From positions 1-64,000 of IMG/VR virus record IMGVR_UViG_3300036781_000303: 64,000 nucleotides of DNA; one strand, given 5' to 3'. The stretch is from a virus. Under the pieces are notes generated by a model. The model did no database searches. It worked only from the letters and a program-made list of their open reading frames with translations, and was not told the origin of the DNA. Position numbers and translations under genes: made by a program. Below, in pieces: positions 39,674 through 47,302 of this stretch. Numbering within the stretch: position 1 is the stretch's first letter; each line of letters opens with the position of its first letter.

Positions 39674-39919
39674 GTGGCCAAACTGAAACCTTTTTCGTCT
39701 GCTTTCATAGCCGAGCAACTGAGCATGCGTTCTGCGCTGGGTATGTTGTATTCGCCAGCGCGTGAGCTACAGCTATTATTTCTGTTCGGTGATAATCCTT
39801 GCACGCGCGGTAACAACCTCAAGCTTAAAACGCGCGGCCTTATCGAACATGACCGTCATTTGATAGGCGCCGTTGAGATGTTCACAAGGGGTATGAGCCA
39901 TGACAACGATGCAACGTAA
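39674..39919 (+). CDS. Hypothetical protein (81 aa), GTG start
   Basis: A GTG at 39674 with GAGG upstream starts a frame with FIAEQLSMRSALGMLYSPAR and LQLLFLFGDNPCTRGN, mainly helical. The longer reading from an upstream ATG overlaps the previous gene. Function unknown. Confidence 0.5.
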   Translation: MAKLKPFSSAFIAEQLSMRSALGMLYSPARELQLLFLFGDNPCTRGNNLKLKTRGLIEHDRHLIGAVEMFTRGMSHDNDAT

Positions 39920-40118
39920 GGTGTACGGCTGCTTTGTGCTGATGCTGCTGTTGGCCATTTATGGCCTAGTTGGCGAGATGGGCTACAAAGACGCCCAGGT
40001 CGAGCACAACCAGTACTGCAGCATGGTCGATGCCTATAAGCACGACCCTGATACAGGCTGGCCTGACTACAAGCATATCTACAAAGCCGAGTGCGGCCAG
40101 CAGGTAGCGCAGCCGTGA
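39900..40118 (+). CDS. Small membrane or secreted protein (72 aa)
   Basis: A hydrophobic N-terminal helix (VYGCFVLMLLLAIYGLVG) followed by a short soluble domain with two cysteines (NQYCSMVDAYK and KAECGQQ) that could form a disulphide in the periplasm. It overlaps both neighbours. Function unknown. Confidence 0.6.
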   Translation: MTTMQRKVYGCFVLMLLLAIYGLVGEMGYKDAQVEHNQYCSMVDAYKHDPDTGWPDYKHIYKAECGQQVAQP

Positions 40119-40321
40119 TCAAACACAAACTTTCACAGTTTCGACGCCAAGTCATGGACGGCTATAAAATACGTCCTGGCGGTAATGAGTGGCAGGTCAC
40201 GCTATGGTGTGGTCACACTGGCATCGCGAACGGTAGCTATGGCAAACGTCCTAAAACGTCGGCCTGTTTCAAATGCTATAGCGAAGCCAAAGACAAGGCG
40301 GCTAACCATGAGCCTCACTGA
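40115..40321 (+). CDS. Small zinc-binding protein, paralogue A (68 aa)
   Basis: GTG start inside the preceding stop (GTGA). The pattern FRRQVMDGYKIRPGGNEWQV followed by WCGHTG and SACFKCYSEAKDKAA includes a CGH and a CxxC pair for zinc. The gene at 41177 is a clear paralogue with the same layout. Function unknown. Confidence 0.6.
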   Translation: MIKHKLSQFRRQVMDGYKIRPGGNEWQVTLWCGHTGIANGSYGKRPKTSACFKCYSEAKDKAANHEPH

Positions 40322-40511
40322 CAAGTCCTATGTGCTGGCGCGTTACCCGCATGCCTACGCCTATCAGTGGGCTGGCACGAACGCCTGGTGCATCTATGCC
40401 ACGCAGCCTGGTGACGCTGACCACAAGGGTGCGGTACTGGCATCGAATGCTGAAACCATGGCCGCTGCGTGGACCAAGGCAGCCATCTCACTACAACTCA
40501 AGGGCAAGTGA
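40308..40511 (+). CDS. Hypothetical protein (67 aa)
   Basis: Mixed aromatic sequence (YVLARYPHAYAYQWAGTNAW) with a later helix (ETMAAAWTKAAISLQLKGK). It overlaps the preceding gene by 14 bp. Function unknown. Confidence 0.55.
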   Translation: MSLTDKSYVLARYPHAYAYQWAGTNAWCIYATQPGDADHKGAVLASNAETMAAAWTKAAISLQLKGK

Positions 40512-40513
40512 CT

Positions 40514-40921
40514 ATGCTTTCGACCTATCGTTTCATCAAGTCGGCACTGAGCACCGGCTACGCCTACATCGATCTTGATGGCTGCCTGCTAAGGCGCATG
40601 CGTGTGCCAGCGCATGTGGACCCGAAAGATGCTTTGAGTTGGTGGACAGACAATCTGTGCGTGACACCCATCGTCAAGCGTCGGCTTGCCCTGGTCTATC
40701 TACTGCATATGTGTGGTGTCGAATTGTTCATCTGGACAAACCGCGCGCATACCCATATCGATGTGACGCACAAGGCGCTGGGTAAGCACATGACGCTGTT
40801 CAAGTTCAGTTACTTTCTAGGGGGTCGAAAGCAGCTGATCAATCGCTTAGGCCCTTGCATGGACGATCAGGCAAAGTACATCGGAAAAACGTATCACGAT
40901 CTTTTGGTAAAGCAGCTATGA
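40514..40921 (+). CDS. HAD-like phosphatase/hydrolase (135 aa)
   Basis: YIDLDGCLLRRM (motif I, DxDG), ELFIWTNRAHT (motif II, T/S-N) and CMDDQAKYIGKTYHDLL (motif IV, DD) are present in the right order for the HAD fold; a lysine between II and IV may be motif III. The small size suggests a minimal HAD domain without a cap. The substrate is unknown; nucleotide or polynucleotide 3'-phosphates are common for phage members. Confidence 0.65.
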   Translation: MLSTYRFIKSALSTGYAYIDLDGCLLRRMRVPAHVDPKDALSWWTDNLCVTPIVKRRLALVYLLHMCGVELFIWTNRAHTHIDVTHKALGKHMTLFKFSYFLGGRKQLINRLGPCMDDQAKYIGKTYHDLLVKQL

Positions 40922-41166
40922 GCGATGGCTTGCTGAGTAACTCGGTACTAAGAGTCCTGAACCAAAAACGCGTGGCATGGCGTGCCAAAGACATTGCTGC
41001 AGCGATCTACCCAGGCGTTGAATTCAATCTGCGATCGATAGTGATGGCACTTCGCTATCTCGAAGCGCATGGCAAAGTTCAACGCACGATCGTGATTCGC
41101 GGTAAGTCGTCTTATTGGTACGCTACGGCAAAAGGCGATCAGCACAACGTTCCGTTTCATCACTAG
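40918..41166 (+). CDS. Small winged-helix protein (82 aa)
   Basis: The helix-turn-helix pattern SVLRVLNQKRVAWRAKDIAA then FNLRSIVMALRYLEAHGKVQ and a wing-like IVIRGKSSYWYATA support a winged-helix DNA-binding fold. It overlaps the HAD gene (ATGA). Likely a regulator. Confidence 0.6.
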   Translation: MSDGLLSNSVLRVLNQKRVAWRAKDIAAAIYPGVEFNLRSIVMALRYLEAHGKVQRTIVIRGKSSYWYATAKGDQHNVPFHH

Positions 41167-41176
41167 GGGTGCACGT

Positions 41177-41389
41177 ATGAAATACGACTCAAGCAAATTT
41201 AGACGCAAGGTCGTCAGTGGCTACCGCTCAGGTGCGTGGTCCAGCAACTACTACCGATGCACCTTAAGCTGTGGCCATACGCAACAGCTTACACAAGGGT
41301 ACAAAGGTCACATGCCTAAGACGTCGTCTTGCTATGCATGCTACGAAGAGGCCAGCGCAAGAGAGGCTGCAGCCAATGAGCACAACTAA
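41177..41389 (+). CDS. Small zinc-binding protein, paralogue B (70 aa)
   Basis: FRRKVVSGYRSG, LSCGHTQQLTQGYKG and SSCYACYEEASAREAA repeat the pattern of the 40115 gene: the same FRRxV start, a CGH, and a CxxC pair. Together they suggest a local duplication. Function unknown. Confidence 0.6.
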   Translation: MKYDSSKFRRKVVSGYRSGAWSSNYYRCTLSCGHTQQLTQGYKGHMPKTSSCYACYEEASAREAAANEHN

Positions 41390-41699
41390 ATATCTCTTGC
41401 TTGGCGGCCCCTATCATGGTGAAGCGCTTGTGCTCGACACTGGTAGGCACGTTAGTGAGCTACGCAACATTGTCATGCCTGAGCGTGGGCTAGGTTTGAG
41501 TAACGACGCTGTTGATGATATCAACGCAATTCCATCGCCACGTGATACGTTTCATAAATTCACCTACGAGCCGAAAACCTACGTCTATCGGTGCAATAAC
41601 TTCATTGTGTACACATGGGGCATATGGCGCTGGTCTGACGCCGACGTGATGCAACTGTTGTACAAGAACAAAATCATATCGGGGTGCGTACTGTCATGA
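41376..41699 (+). CDS. LGGPxHG-motif protein, paralogue A (107 aa)
   Basis: It begins TKYLLLGGPYHGEALVL and is followed by a small beta-rich domain with YRCNNFIVYTWGI. The gene at 41696 starts with the same LGGPxHG pattern. This GG-P-x-HG start is known from small phage proteins of unknown role. Overlaps its predecessor by 14 bp. Confidence 0.6.
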   Translation: MSTTKYLLLGGPYHGEALVLDTGRHVSELRNIVMPERGLGLSNDAVDDINAIPSPRDTFHKFTYEPKTYVYRCNNFIVYTWGIWRWSDADVMQLLYKNKIISGCVLS

Positions 41700-42028
41700 C
41701 TTTCAAGAGCTACCTGTTCTTAGGTGGACCGCTGCATGGCACAACTAAAAAGCTGCCGACGCGCAAAGACTGCGTAACCGGCCAGCTCTACCCAGCAAGC
41801 AATGAGCCGGTCGTTACAGAGCATAGTTCCACCGAATACGTGGCTGAGACTTTCGAGCACGTGCTTTACGATGTGTTTAGCCCAAAAGATTCTAAGCGTG
41901 TCAGATTCACTATTTACGTTCACGGTGATAAGGCGCAGTACGAAGACTTCGATGTATTGATGTTGCTGGTCAAGAACGGTCTGTTGACCGAGCGATTCAC
42001 GTTACCTGACGAGGAGAAAGAAGCATGA
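41696..42028 (+). CDS. LGGPxHG-motif protein, paralogue B (110 aa)
   Basis: It begins FKSYLFLGGPLHGTTKKL and ends with a helical LMLLVKNGLLTERFTL segment that matches LLYKNKIISG in the previous gene, so the pair is a tandem duplication with diverged middle. Overlaps both neighbours as ATGA. Function unknown. Confidence 0.6.
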   Translation: MTFKSYLFLGGPLHGTTKKLPTRKDCVTGQLYPASNEPVVTEHSSTEYVAETFEHVLYDVFSPKDSKRVRFTIYVHGDKAQYEDFDVLMLLVKNGLLTERFTLPDEEKEA

Positions 42029-42660
42029 ACACTGCAACACAGTCGGTTAGTATTTATGTCGATAACGACTGGCCTGGTGCGTCGATCGCGATTCGCGAAG
42101 ATGGCGCCGTAGCTTTTCTGATTGGTCGCTACGAAGACAACCCCAATGGACTTGCACTAGCGTTGGCTACGGCACAGTTCACTCAACAGAAATTCAATGA
42201 AAGTCGTATCGGCGCTTATTACTACAGGGCCGATATCTCGAAGGTGCCGGCTACGGTCGACGTCATGACCGATGGTATCGATGCCGTTATAGCTGCCTTC
42301 CAAGAGGCACAGAAGCGTATGCCCAGCTATCTACAGGCTGTGGCTAAGGCGTCGTTGATCTTGTCCCGCGCCGATGAAACGCGACAGCAAATGCAGCTGG
42401 CCATCGATTCACCAGGTCTGCCGCCAGGTTTGAAACTGCTTATGCAGGTCATGCAGCTGCACCACAACGTCAACGTGGACGCGATGACCTCGTTGCTGAG
42501 CACCGGCAAGGACGTCGCTACCCAGCTTGAAGCCATCGTGCTGGGCGACCCTGCAGCGGCCAGGACCGGCGTCATGAGGCTACTCGAAACGATGGGTGTG
42601 CCGATCAATCTGGCGGCTGGGCAGCCAGGACAAGCGCCAGGGTCTGAACGAGTTAACTGA
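42025..42660 (+). CDS. Hypothetical protein at the end of the rightward unit (211 aa)
   Basis: An N-terminal beta region (VSIYVDNDWPGASIAIREDG) precedes a long helical part rich in Gln, Met and Leu (about residues 85-185). The end is Pro/Gly-rich. It is the last plus-strand gene before the convergent terminator. No family recognised. Confidence 0.6.
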   Translation: MNTATQSVSIYVDNDWPGASIAIREDGAVAFLIGRYEDNPNGLALALATAQFTQQKFNESRIGAYYYRADISKVPATVDVMTDGIDAVIAAFQEAQKRMPSYLQAVAKASLILSRADETRQQMQLAIDSPGLPPGLKLLMQVMQLHHNVNVDAMTSLLSTGKDVATQLEAIVLGDPAAARTGVMRLLETMGVPINLAAGQPGQAPGSERVN

Positions 42661-42683
42661 ACTAGAATCGATTTAGCGTATAA

Positions 42684-42714
42684 GAAAGGGCCGCGATTGC
42701 GGCCCTTTCATTTT
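42684..42714. terminator. Convergent terminator hairpin
   Basis: GAAAGGGCCGC 42684-42694 pairs perfectly with GCGGCCCTTTC 42699-42709 around a GATT loop, followed by ATTTTG on the plus strand. On the minus strand the stem is followed by TTAT. It lies between the plus unit ending at 42660 and the minus unit ending at 42763, so it probably ends both transcripts, the rightward one more strongly. Confidence 0.85.
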
Positions 42715-42762
42715 GCCCCTTATTTGGCTCATGTAGGCCAGCCCCAGCTAAGCGCTACTACC

Positions 42763-43104
42763 CTACCGGCCAGGGGGCGAAGCGGTGGCTGGCGCAGCAG
42801 GCGTTGGCGGTGCTGGCAACGATCGAATGCCATCGAGCGCCGCCTTGCAGGTCGCCAGCCAGTGGCTGTCGTGCGCCAGGGCCGTATACATGTCGCCGTT
42901 GGCCCAGACGTTCAGAAAGCCGATGGCGCTTTCAATGGCCGGCAGCAGACTGGGCGGGATGGGCTGGTATTCGACTTTTGTCACTATCACCGGGTCGGCT
43001 GCATGCACTTGGATAGGCTTTTGCGTCGATGCCGGGGTGCAGGCTTGCAAGCAAACTAGTAGGCAGGCAATGGCCAGCCCACTTATCAACCTTCGCGTCT
43101 TCAT
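42763..43104 (-). CDS. Rz1: Outer-membrane spanin (Rz1-like lipoprotein)
   Basis: The signal peptide with lipobox (LLVCLQAC, Cys22) and a Pro-rich periplasmic part ending in APPTPAAPATASPPGR are typical of o-spanins. It overlaps the Rz-like gene in another frame over 173 bp, a classical Rz/Rz1 arrangement. Anchored in the outer membrane, it joins the i-spanin to disrupt the outer membrane at lysis. Longer than lambda Rz1 (113 aa). Confidence 0.75.
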   Translation of the reverse strand: MKTRRLISGLAIACLLVCLQACTPASTQKPIQVHAADPVIVTKVEYQPIPPSLLPAIESAIGFLNVWANGDMYTALAHDSHWLATCKAALDGIRSLPAPPTPAAPATASPPGR

Positions 43105-43432
43105 GCTGTAGCCTCGTTAGATCGTTGTTGAGTGCATTGTTCTTTGCGGTAGCCTCGTCAGCCGTTTGCTGGGCCTTCGCGGCAGCCTGTTGCGCTGCAG
43201 CCATCATTCCCTTTAAATCATTGAGCTGTTGTAGATCGGCGTCGTGCTGGGCTTGACGTCCTTTCTGTTCAGCCTCGGTCTGTGCCTGCTGCACCTTCGC
43301 TTCATCATTGGCATGTGCTGTCACACAGGCCAGGTCACTGGCGCTCGATGCGCGCATACCGCCAATCCAGTAAGCCAGACCGATGGCCACAAGGGCGCAA
43401 GCGCAAATAATCAGAATCACTTTAAGAGACAT
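42932..43432 (-). CDS. Rz: Inner-membrane spanin (Rz-like)
   Basis: An N-terminal transmembrane helix (VILIICACALVAIGLAYWI) is followed by a long Gln/Ala/Asp coiled coil (about residues 40-110). This is the i-spanin layout: a periplasmic coiled coil that spans towards the outer-membrane partner. The overlapping lipoprotein gene in another frame supports it. Located directly after the holin/endolysin group. Confidence 0.75.
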   Translation of the reverse strand: MSLKVILIICACALVAIGLAYWIGGMRASSASDLACVTAHANDEAKVQQAQTEAEQKGRQAQHDADLQQLNDLKGMMAAAQQAAAKAQQTADEATAKNNALNNDLTRLQHEDAKVDKWAGHCLPTSLLASLHPGIDAKAYPSACSRPGDSDKSRIPAHPAQSAAGH

Positions 43433-43444
43433 AGAAGCCTCGCG

Positions 43445-43852
43445 TTATTGAGATACCGGCGTAACACCCAACGCTTTGAGCTGCGCACAAAGACGTTCGG
43501 CGTAGAGGCCCAAGATATACAGGTCAGAACGTGCCTTGGCTGCATCTTGCTGTGCAAGCACTTTGTCCTGTATTGCCTTATCTACTGTTGCAGACATGTC
43601 CTTAAGCTTTTGCTCGACGTCTTTAAACTGCATCGTTAAATCGGCTATCTGAGTACGCAACGTGGTGACCACATCAGTCACCCCACCCAAGCCTGCTTGT
43701 GCTAAGTCATTTGATTGTTGTGCTATGCCGAAGCGCGCCGACAAAAAGTTCCATACCTTTGGTGCAATCCAATAAAGCGCTACAGCTAGGAAGGATGGGA
43801 CGCCATATTTCGTGGCATAGCTGACCCAGTCAGCTTGGGTGGATGGCTCCAT
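43445..43852 (-). CDS. Membrane-anchored coiled-coil lysis-region protein (135 aa)
   Basis: One N-terminal transmembrane helix (FLAVALYWIAPKVWNFLSA) is followed by a coiled coil (about residues 60-115). It lies between the spanin and holin-like genes and overlaps the holin-like start by one base. It may be a second holin, antiholin or lysis helper. Family uncertain. Confidence 0.55.
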   Translation of the reverse strand: MEPSTQADWVSYATKYGVPSFLAVALYWIAPKVWNFLSARFGIAQQSNDLAQAGLGGVTDVVTTLRTQIADLTMQFKDVEQKLKDMSATVDKAIQDKVLAQQDAAKARSDLYILGLYAERLCAQLKALGVTPVSQ

Positions 43853-44286
43853 TACGCTGTCCCCTTATCGATGGCTGTAAGGTCCGTTCGTGTGAGTACG
43901 AACAGGGCAGTCAGGGTTAGCATAATTTCTCCAACGTTTTCTGACCATACTTCGTGGTAAATGAAAACGCTGGCCACCGTCACAGTTAGCCACAATCCTG
44001 CCGTCGTCAGGTTAATCACAGTAGCCCAGGCGACGCGGGCCGTGCGATCGAAGATGCGCCACCATAGACAGCCGGCATTGAGCCCGAAGACAGCCGCCGC
44101 TATCCACTTGTAATAGGGTGGCAGCACCAGGCTATGTGGCAAATGCGCTGCATCGCAGCCTGGTGCGAAGGTCGATAGATCAGGACCCAGTGCAGTGAAG
44201 ATCGCATAGAGCGATGCGGCAAGGGCTAGAAAGGCACGTTGAAACATCGTACGCGCGTAGAACAGGGCTTGTGTTAGGTCACTCAT
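43852..44286 (-). CDS. Putative holin (four-helix membrane protein, 144 aa)
   Basis: Four hydrophobic stretches are visible: FLALAASLYAIFTALG, WIAAAVFGLNAGCLWW, WATVINLTTAGLWLTVTVAS and GEIMLTLTALFVL. The start at 44286 has GGAGG 8-12 nt upstream and overlaps the endolysin stop as ATGA. A small multi-spanning membrane protein beside the endolysin suggests a holin that opens the inner membrane. No named holin family recognised. Confidence 0.65.
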   Translation of the reverse strand: MSDLTQALFYARTMFQRAFLALAASLYAIFTALGPDLSTFAPGCDAAHLPHSLVLPPYYKWIAAAVFGLNAGCLWWRIFDRTARVAWATVINLTTAGLWLTVTVASVFIYHEVWSENVGEIMLTLTALFVLTRTDLTAIDKGTA

Positions 44287-44819
44287 GGCCAACCTCCGGC
44301 TAAGACATACGGCGGCTGCAAGCCGCGTTGCTTCTTCGCCAGCACGCGTGCAGCGGCTTCGGCCTTGGTGATCTGGCCATCGGTGTTGGCGTCCAATGCC
44401 GCATTTTGCCGGTAGGCCACTGTCCCGCTGGTAAATAGCGCGCTGAATTCGCTCTTACCGATCGCGCTGGGCAGCAGGATAGCCATATACATATCCGATA
44501 GTGTTTTGATGCGTGGTGCATACGGTGTGAAGTACTGTTGCACGATATCCAACTGGTCCTCGGCAGACATGCGCATGAGCTGCTGCACGGTCGTACCCAA
44601 ATCGATCGCCGTCGACGGCATGAATTGAATGAGCCCTGTTGCACCACTGCCCGCACCATTGCGCACGTCGGGTTTAAATGTCTCGTCTGACTCGAAAGCC
44701 ATGCACGACATAAAGTCATTGGGCGCATCGTCGTACCAATGAAAGCCGCGACAGATAGCCACAGCTTTGTTGGCGAATGCGATGCTGACTTTATTTCCCC
44801 AGGCAAGTTGCGTGATCAT
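44283..44819 (-). CDS. Endolysin, lytic transglycosylase type (178 aa)
   Basis: AFESDETFKPDVRNGAGSGA followed by TGLIQFMPSTA is the SLT-like lytic transglycosylase core, with the glutamate of FESDETF as the likely catalytic residue. Later ALDANTDGQITKAEA resembles an EF-hand-like calcium loop. No signal peptide, so it depends on the holin for export. Start and stop overlap the neighbours, so lysis genes are co-translated with the tail fibre gene upstream. Confidence 0.85.
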   Translation of the reverse strand: MITQLAWGNKVSIAFANKAVAICRGFHWYDDAPNDFMSCMAFESDETFKPDVRNGAGSGATGLIQFMPSTAIDLGTTVQQLMRMSAEDQLDIVQQYFTPYAPRIKTLSDMYMAILLPSAIGKSEFSALFTSGTVAYRQNAALDANTDGQITKAEAAARVLAKKQRGLQPPYVLAGGWP

Positions 44820-46129
44820 GGCGTGCTCTCCTCGTAGCTAAGACAAGTAACAATGATGTTTGACGACGCTGTTGCATTTTCAGGATCGGCATAAAAACCG
44901 ACAGTGTCAGGCGTGACGAAATCGGTACGACCTACCGTATGAAGCTGCAACCACGTGTAGCCATCTGCAGAAATATAAGAAATACGATTTGCGCCGTCGT
45001 CTTTAAATCGAAACCACAGTTCGTCCGGTCGCTCCCAATTTACTGGTGCAAGGTAGTCAGAATTATACGTAGTAACGTTCGAGTACTTACCAACGCCTAT
45101 TGTTTGTTCCAAAGCGTTAATTGAACCAGTAGCTGATCGACCTACAAAGGCAATAACGTGCATAAGGCCATTAGTTGCATTACGCAGGTAAATGCCACAG
45201 TTTGCAAAACTTGTATTCGGTCCTACCATGCGTAGTCGTATTGTCACCGTATAGTTGCTAGAAGCAGGAAGCGCTTTTTCATAACCGCGCACGTTGGCGG
45301 TAGCAAATGGTTGTGGTGTTATGGACCTGAAAGGTCCAAAGCTAGTCAATACAGACGTTCCTTGATTCATCCATGTTGTAAGTTGCGAAGGTAAGCCGAT
45401 CTTTTGACCTTTATGAAAATAGACCCATGCACCAGATAAGCCGAGCATCGTTAGCGGGCAATCAGTGCATTGATACATGTCGCCGTCGCTTGCTGGTGTA
45501 CTTGGCGCAGAAGCGTAAGCACCAACAACTATATGGCTACTGCTGCCAGATGGTCTGCCGCCTAATTCATTCAAAGCGTCTTCGACATTAATTGACGTCA
45601 AGCCACTATGCGAATCAGCAACAAACGGAATAGAAGCTGCAGCAAGCTGGATGTCACCGCTTGAATCTGGTGTTGCGCCATTTACGCTTACAACACTGTG
45701 GGTAATATCTGGCATTTCTACCCAGGTTAATGACTTTCGACCATAGAGTCTGCCATCGTTCGGCGCTTCGCCGATGCCGGCAGCGAGCACCCAATCGCTA
45801 CTGGTGATATCCCATTTGTAAAGGTTGCTATCCGCTTTATTGAAGACAAGGAAAGCTTGCACACCGCCCGCAAAGTATTGCCAGAACGAACCGTCAGAAA
45901 CCCACTGCGCAACAGCACCCACATGCGTTAACCACACGCCGGTTGCACCTGTGGGCACCACATACATATCGCCATTGCTCGGTGAACCTGGCGGTGCCGT
46001 GGTGGTCATATTGATGACGCGCGTGTTGAGCAACGCATCTATGACGTTGAGTGCCAGGTTAAGACCGGCCGCTGGGTCAAGCGTGTTTTGTGGTACGTAG
46101 GGGATATTGTTGATCGGTGTGTTCGACAT
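44816..46129 (-). CDS. Tail fibre / receptor-binding protein with DUF2793-like start (437 aa)
   Basis: The N-terminal part (NPxNTLDPAAGLNLALNVI; TTTAPPGSPSNGDMYVVPTG; GVQAFLVFNKADSNLYKWD) matches the DUF2793 pattern of tail-fibre proteins. The middle contains a hydrophilic linker with SSSHIVVGAYASAPSTPAS-type repeats of that same GDMYxC module. The C-terminal 190 residues are beta-rich with aromatic residues (YTVTIRLRM, MHVIAFVG, PDELWFRFKDDG) like a concanavalin-type sugar-binding domain. It is the most likely host-recognition protein in the window. Confidence 0.7.
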   Translation of the reverse strand: MSNTPINNIPYVPQNTLDPAAGLNLALNVIDALLNTRVINMTTTAPPGSPSNGDMYVVPTGATGVWLTHVGAVAQWVSDGSFWQYFAGGVQAFLVFNKADSNLYKWDITSSDWVLAAGIGEAPNDGRLYGRKSLTWVEMPDITHSVVSVNGATPDSSGDIQLAAASIPFVADSHSGLTSINVEDALNELGGRPSGSSSHIVVGAYASAPSTPASDGDMYQCTDCPLTMLGLSGAWVYFHKGQKIGLPSQLTTWMNQGTSVLTSFGPFRSITPQPFATANVRGYEKALPASSNYTVTIRLRMVGPNTSFANCGIYLRNATNGLMHVIAFVGRSATGSINALEQTIGVGKYSNVTTYNSDYLAPVNWERPDELWFRFKDDGANRISYISADGYTWLQLHTVGRTDFVTPDTVGFYADPENATASSNIIVTCLSYEESTP

Positions 46130-46138
46130 GGCGATGGC

Positions 46139-47302
46139 CTAAAGTAGATCGTCAATGGCAGCGGCAGCGACATGCGCGCCGCGAAACTCGTTGGCATGCT
46201 GGGCTAGCTGTTTAGCCACAACTTGTGCTGCATTCAAACGGTTGTCATCGTCTTCGAGCATAAATTGCATGAAGTCGCGTTGCTGCTGATGACCTATCGC
46301 TTTGCTTACGCCGAGCTGCTGCAGCAAATAGGCATTCGTGATGTTCTCGACATGATAAGGCATGCACATTTGCGGTATGCCAGCGGACAAGGCAGCTTGC
46401 GCCATGCCAGCGCTACCATGATGCAGGACGAATGACGCTTGCTGCAGTTGCTCGCTAAGGTCGAAATCCGTGATGACCTGCATATTTCCGGTGCTCTTGT
46501 AGCTACCGTTGCGCACGTAAACCTTGAACGGTATGCCACTCAGACGAATGGCTGACACCAAATCATTAACGGCAGGGTACGCTTGCTGCAGATAGGCAAA
46601 GCCACGCAAATCGTGCACAGGTTCTTGCCAAGGCATCGACCAGATAGGTCCTACGCCACGATGGGTCAAGCTGCGATGTATACCGTAATGATCGAGCGCC
46701 GGGTAACAGAAAGGGATTAATCTCGTCGGTTGCAGCGCCTCAGCTGTGCTTGTGAAACGGCGATCGCTTAAGGCATGAATGGTTGCAAGCAACTTGGCAT
46801 CTGTGAACAAAGGCGTATTAGGCCAATGGTCGAACTGTGCGTAAGGGGCGAAGCCTTCGCGCATCTCAGGCAAGCCGAAGCTCGTACCTATACCGATGCA
46901 AGGACGATTGGCCAGCTTAGCCGCCAGCATGGCCACAGGGGCGGTCTCGGCTACAACGACATCGATGGTGCGCTCGAAAATGATATCGGCAAGACGCTGC
47001 GCCAGCGGCTGCAGTCGTTGCGAATCATCGAAAGCATGCAGACCAAGTACATCCAAAAAGCTGTTGGCGCGATAAACCTGCATGGGTTGCAGGTATTGAT
47101 TCAAGCTTGGATAGTGTGGCAGTACAAAGTGCTCGACTGCCCAGCCATGCTGTTGCACCAAGTGTGATGCTGTCGTTTGGCTGGCAGAAAGCGCGAATAT
47201 CGCCGTATGTCCTGCTTCGCGTAGAAGCTCAGCCACGGCCATGAGATTGCGCACGTGGCCGTGGCCGTCCCCTATTTCCCAGCAGCATAGAATGCGTGCC
47301 AT
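46139..47302 (-). CDS. GT1-like (UGT/MGT) glycosyltransferase (387 aa)
   Basis: An N-terminal Rossmann start CCWEIGDGHGHVRNLMAVAE (the glycine- and histidine-rich acceptor loop), and the C-terminal donor-binding motif VLHHGSAGMAQAALSAGIPQ followed by MCMPYHVENITNA, are hallmarks of GT1 enzymes using UDP- or TDP-sugars. Length fits the family. The gene lies between the tail-fibre gene and the tail-tip gene, with tight spacing, in the late unit. It may glycosylate tail fibres or a host glycan. In a phage this position is unusual. Confidence 0.75.
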   Translation of the reverse strand: MARILCCWEIGDGHGHVRNLMAVAELLREAGHTAIFALSASQTTASHLVQQHGWAVEHFVLPHYPSLNQYLQPMQVYRANSFLDVLGLHAFDDSQRLQPLAQRLADIIFERTIDVVVAETAPVAMLAAKLANRPCIGIGTSFGLPEMREGFAPYAQFDHWPNTPLFTDAKLLATIHALSDRRFTSTAEALQPTRLIPFCYPALDHYGIHRSLTHRGVGPIWSMPWQEPVHDLRGFAYLQQAYPAVNDLVSAIRLSGIPFKVYVRNGSYKSTGNMQVITDFDLSEQLQQASFVLHHGSAGMAQAALSAGIPQMCMPYHVENITNAYLLQQLGVSKAIGHQQQRDFMQFMLEDDDNRLNAAQVVAKQLAQHANEFRGAHVAAAAIDDLL

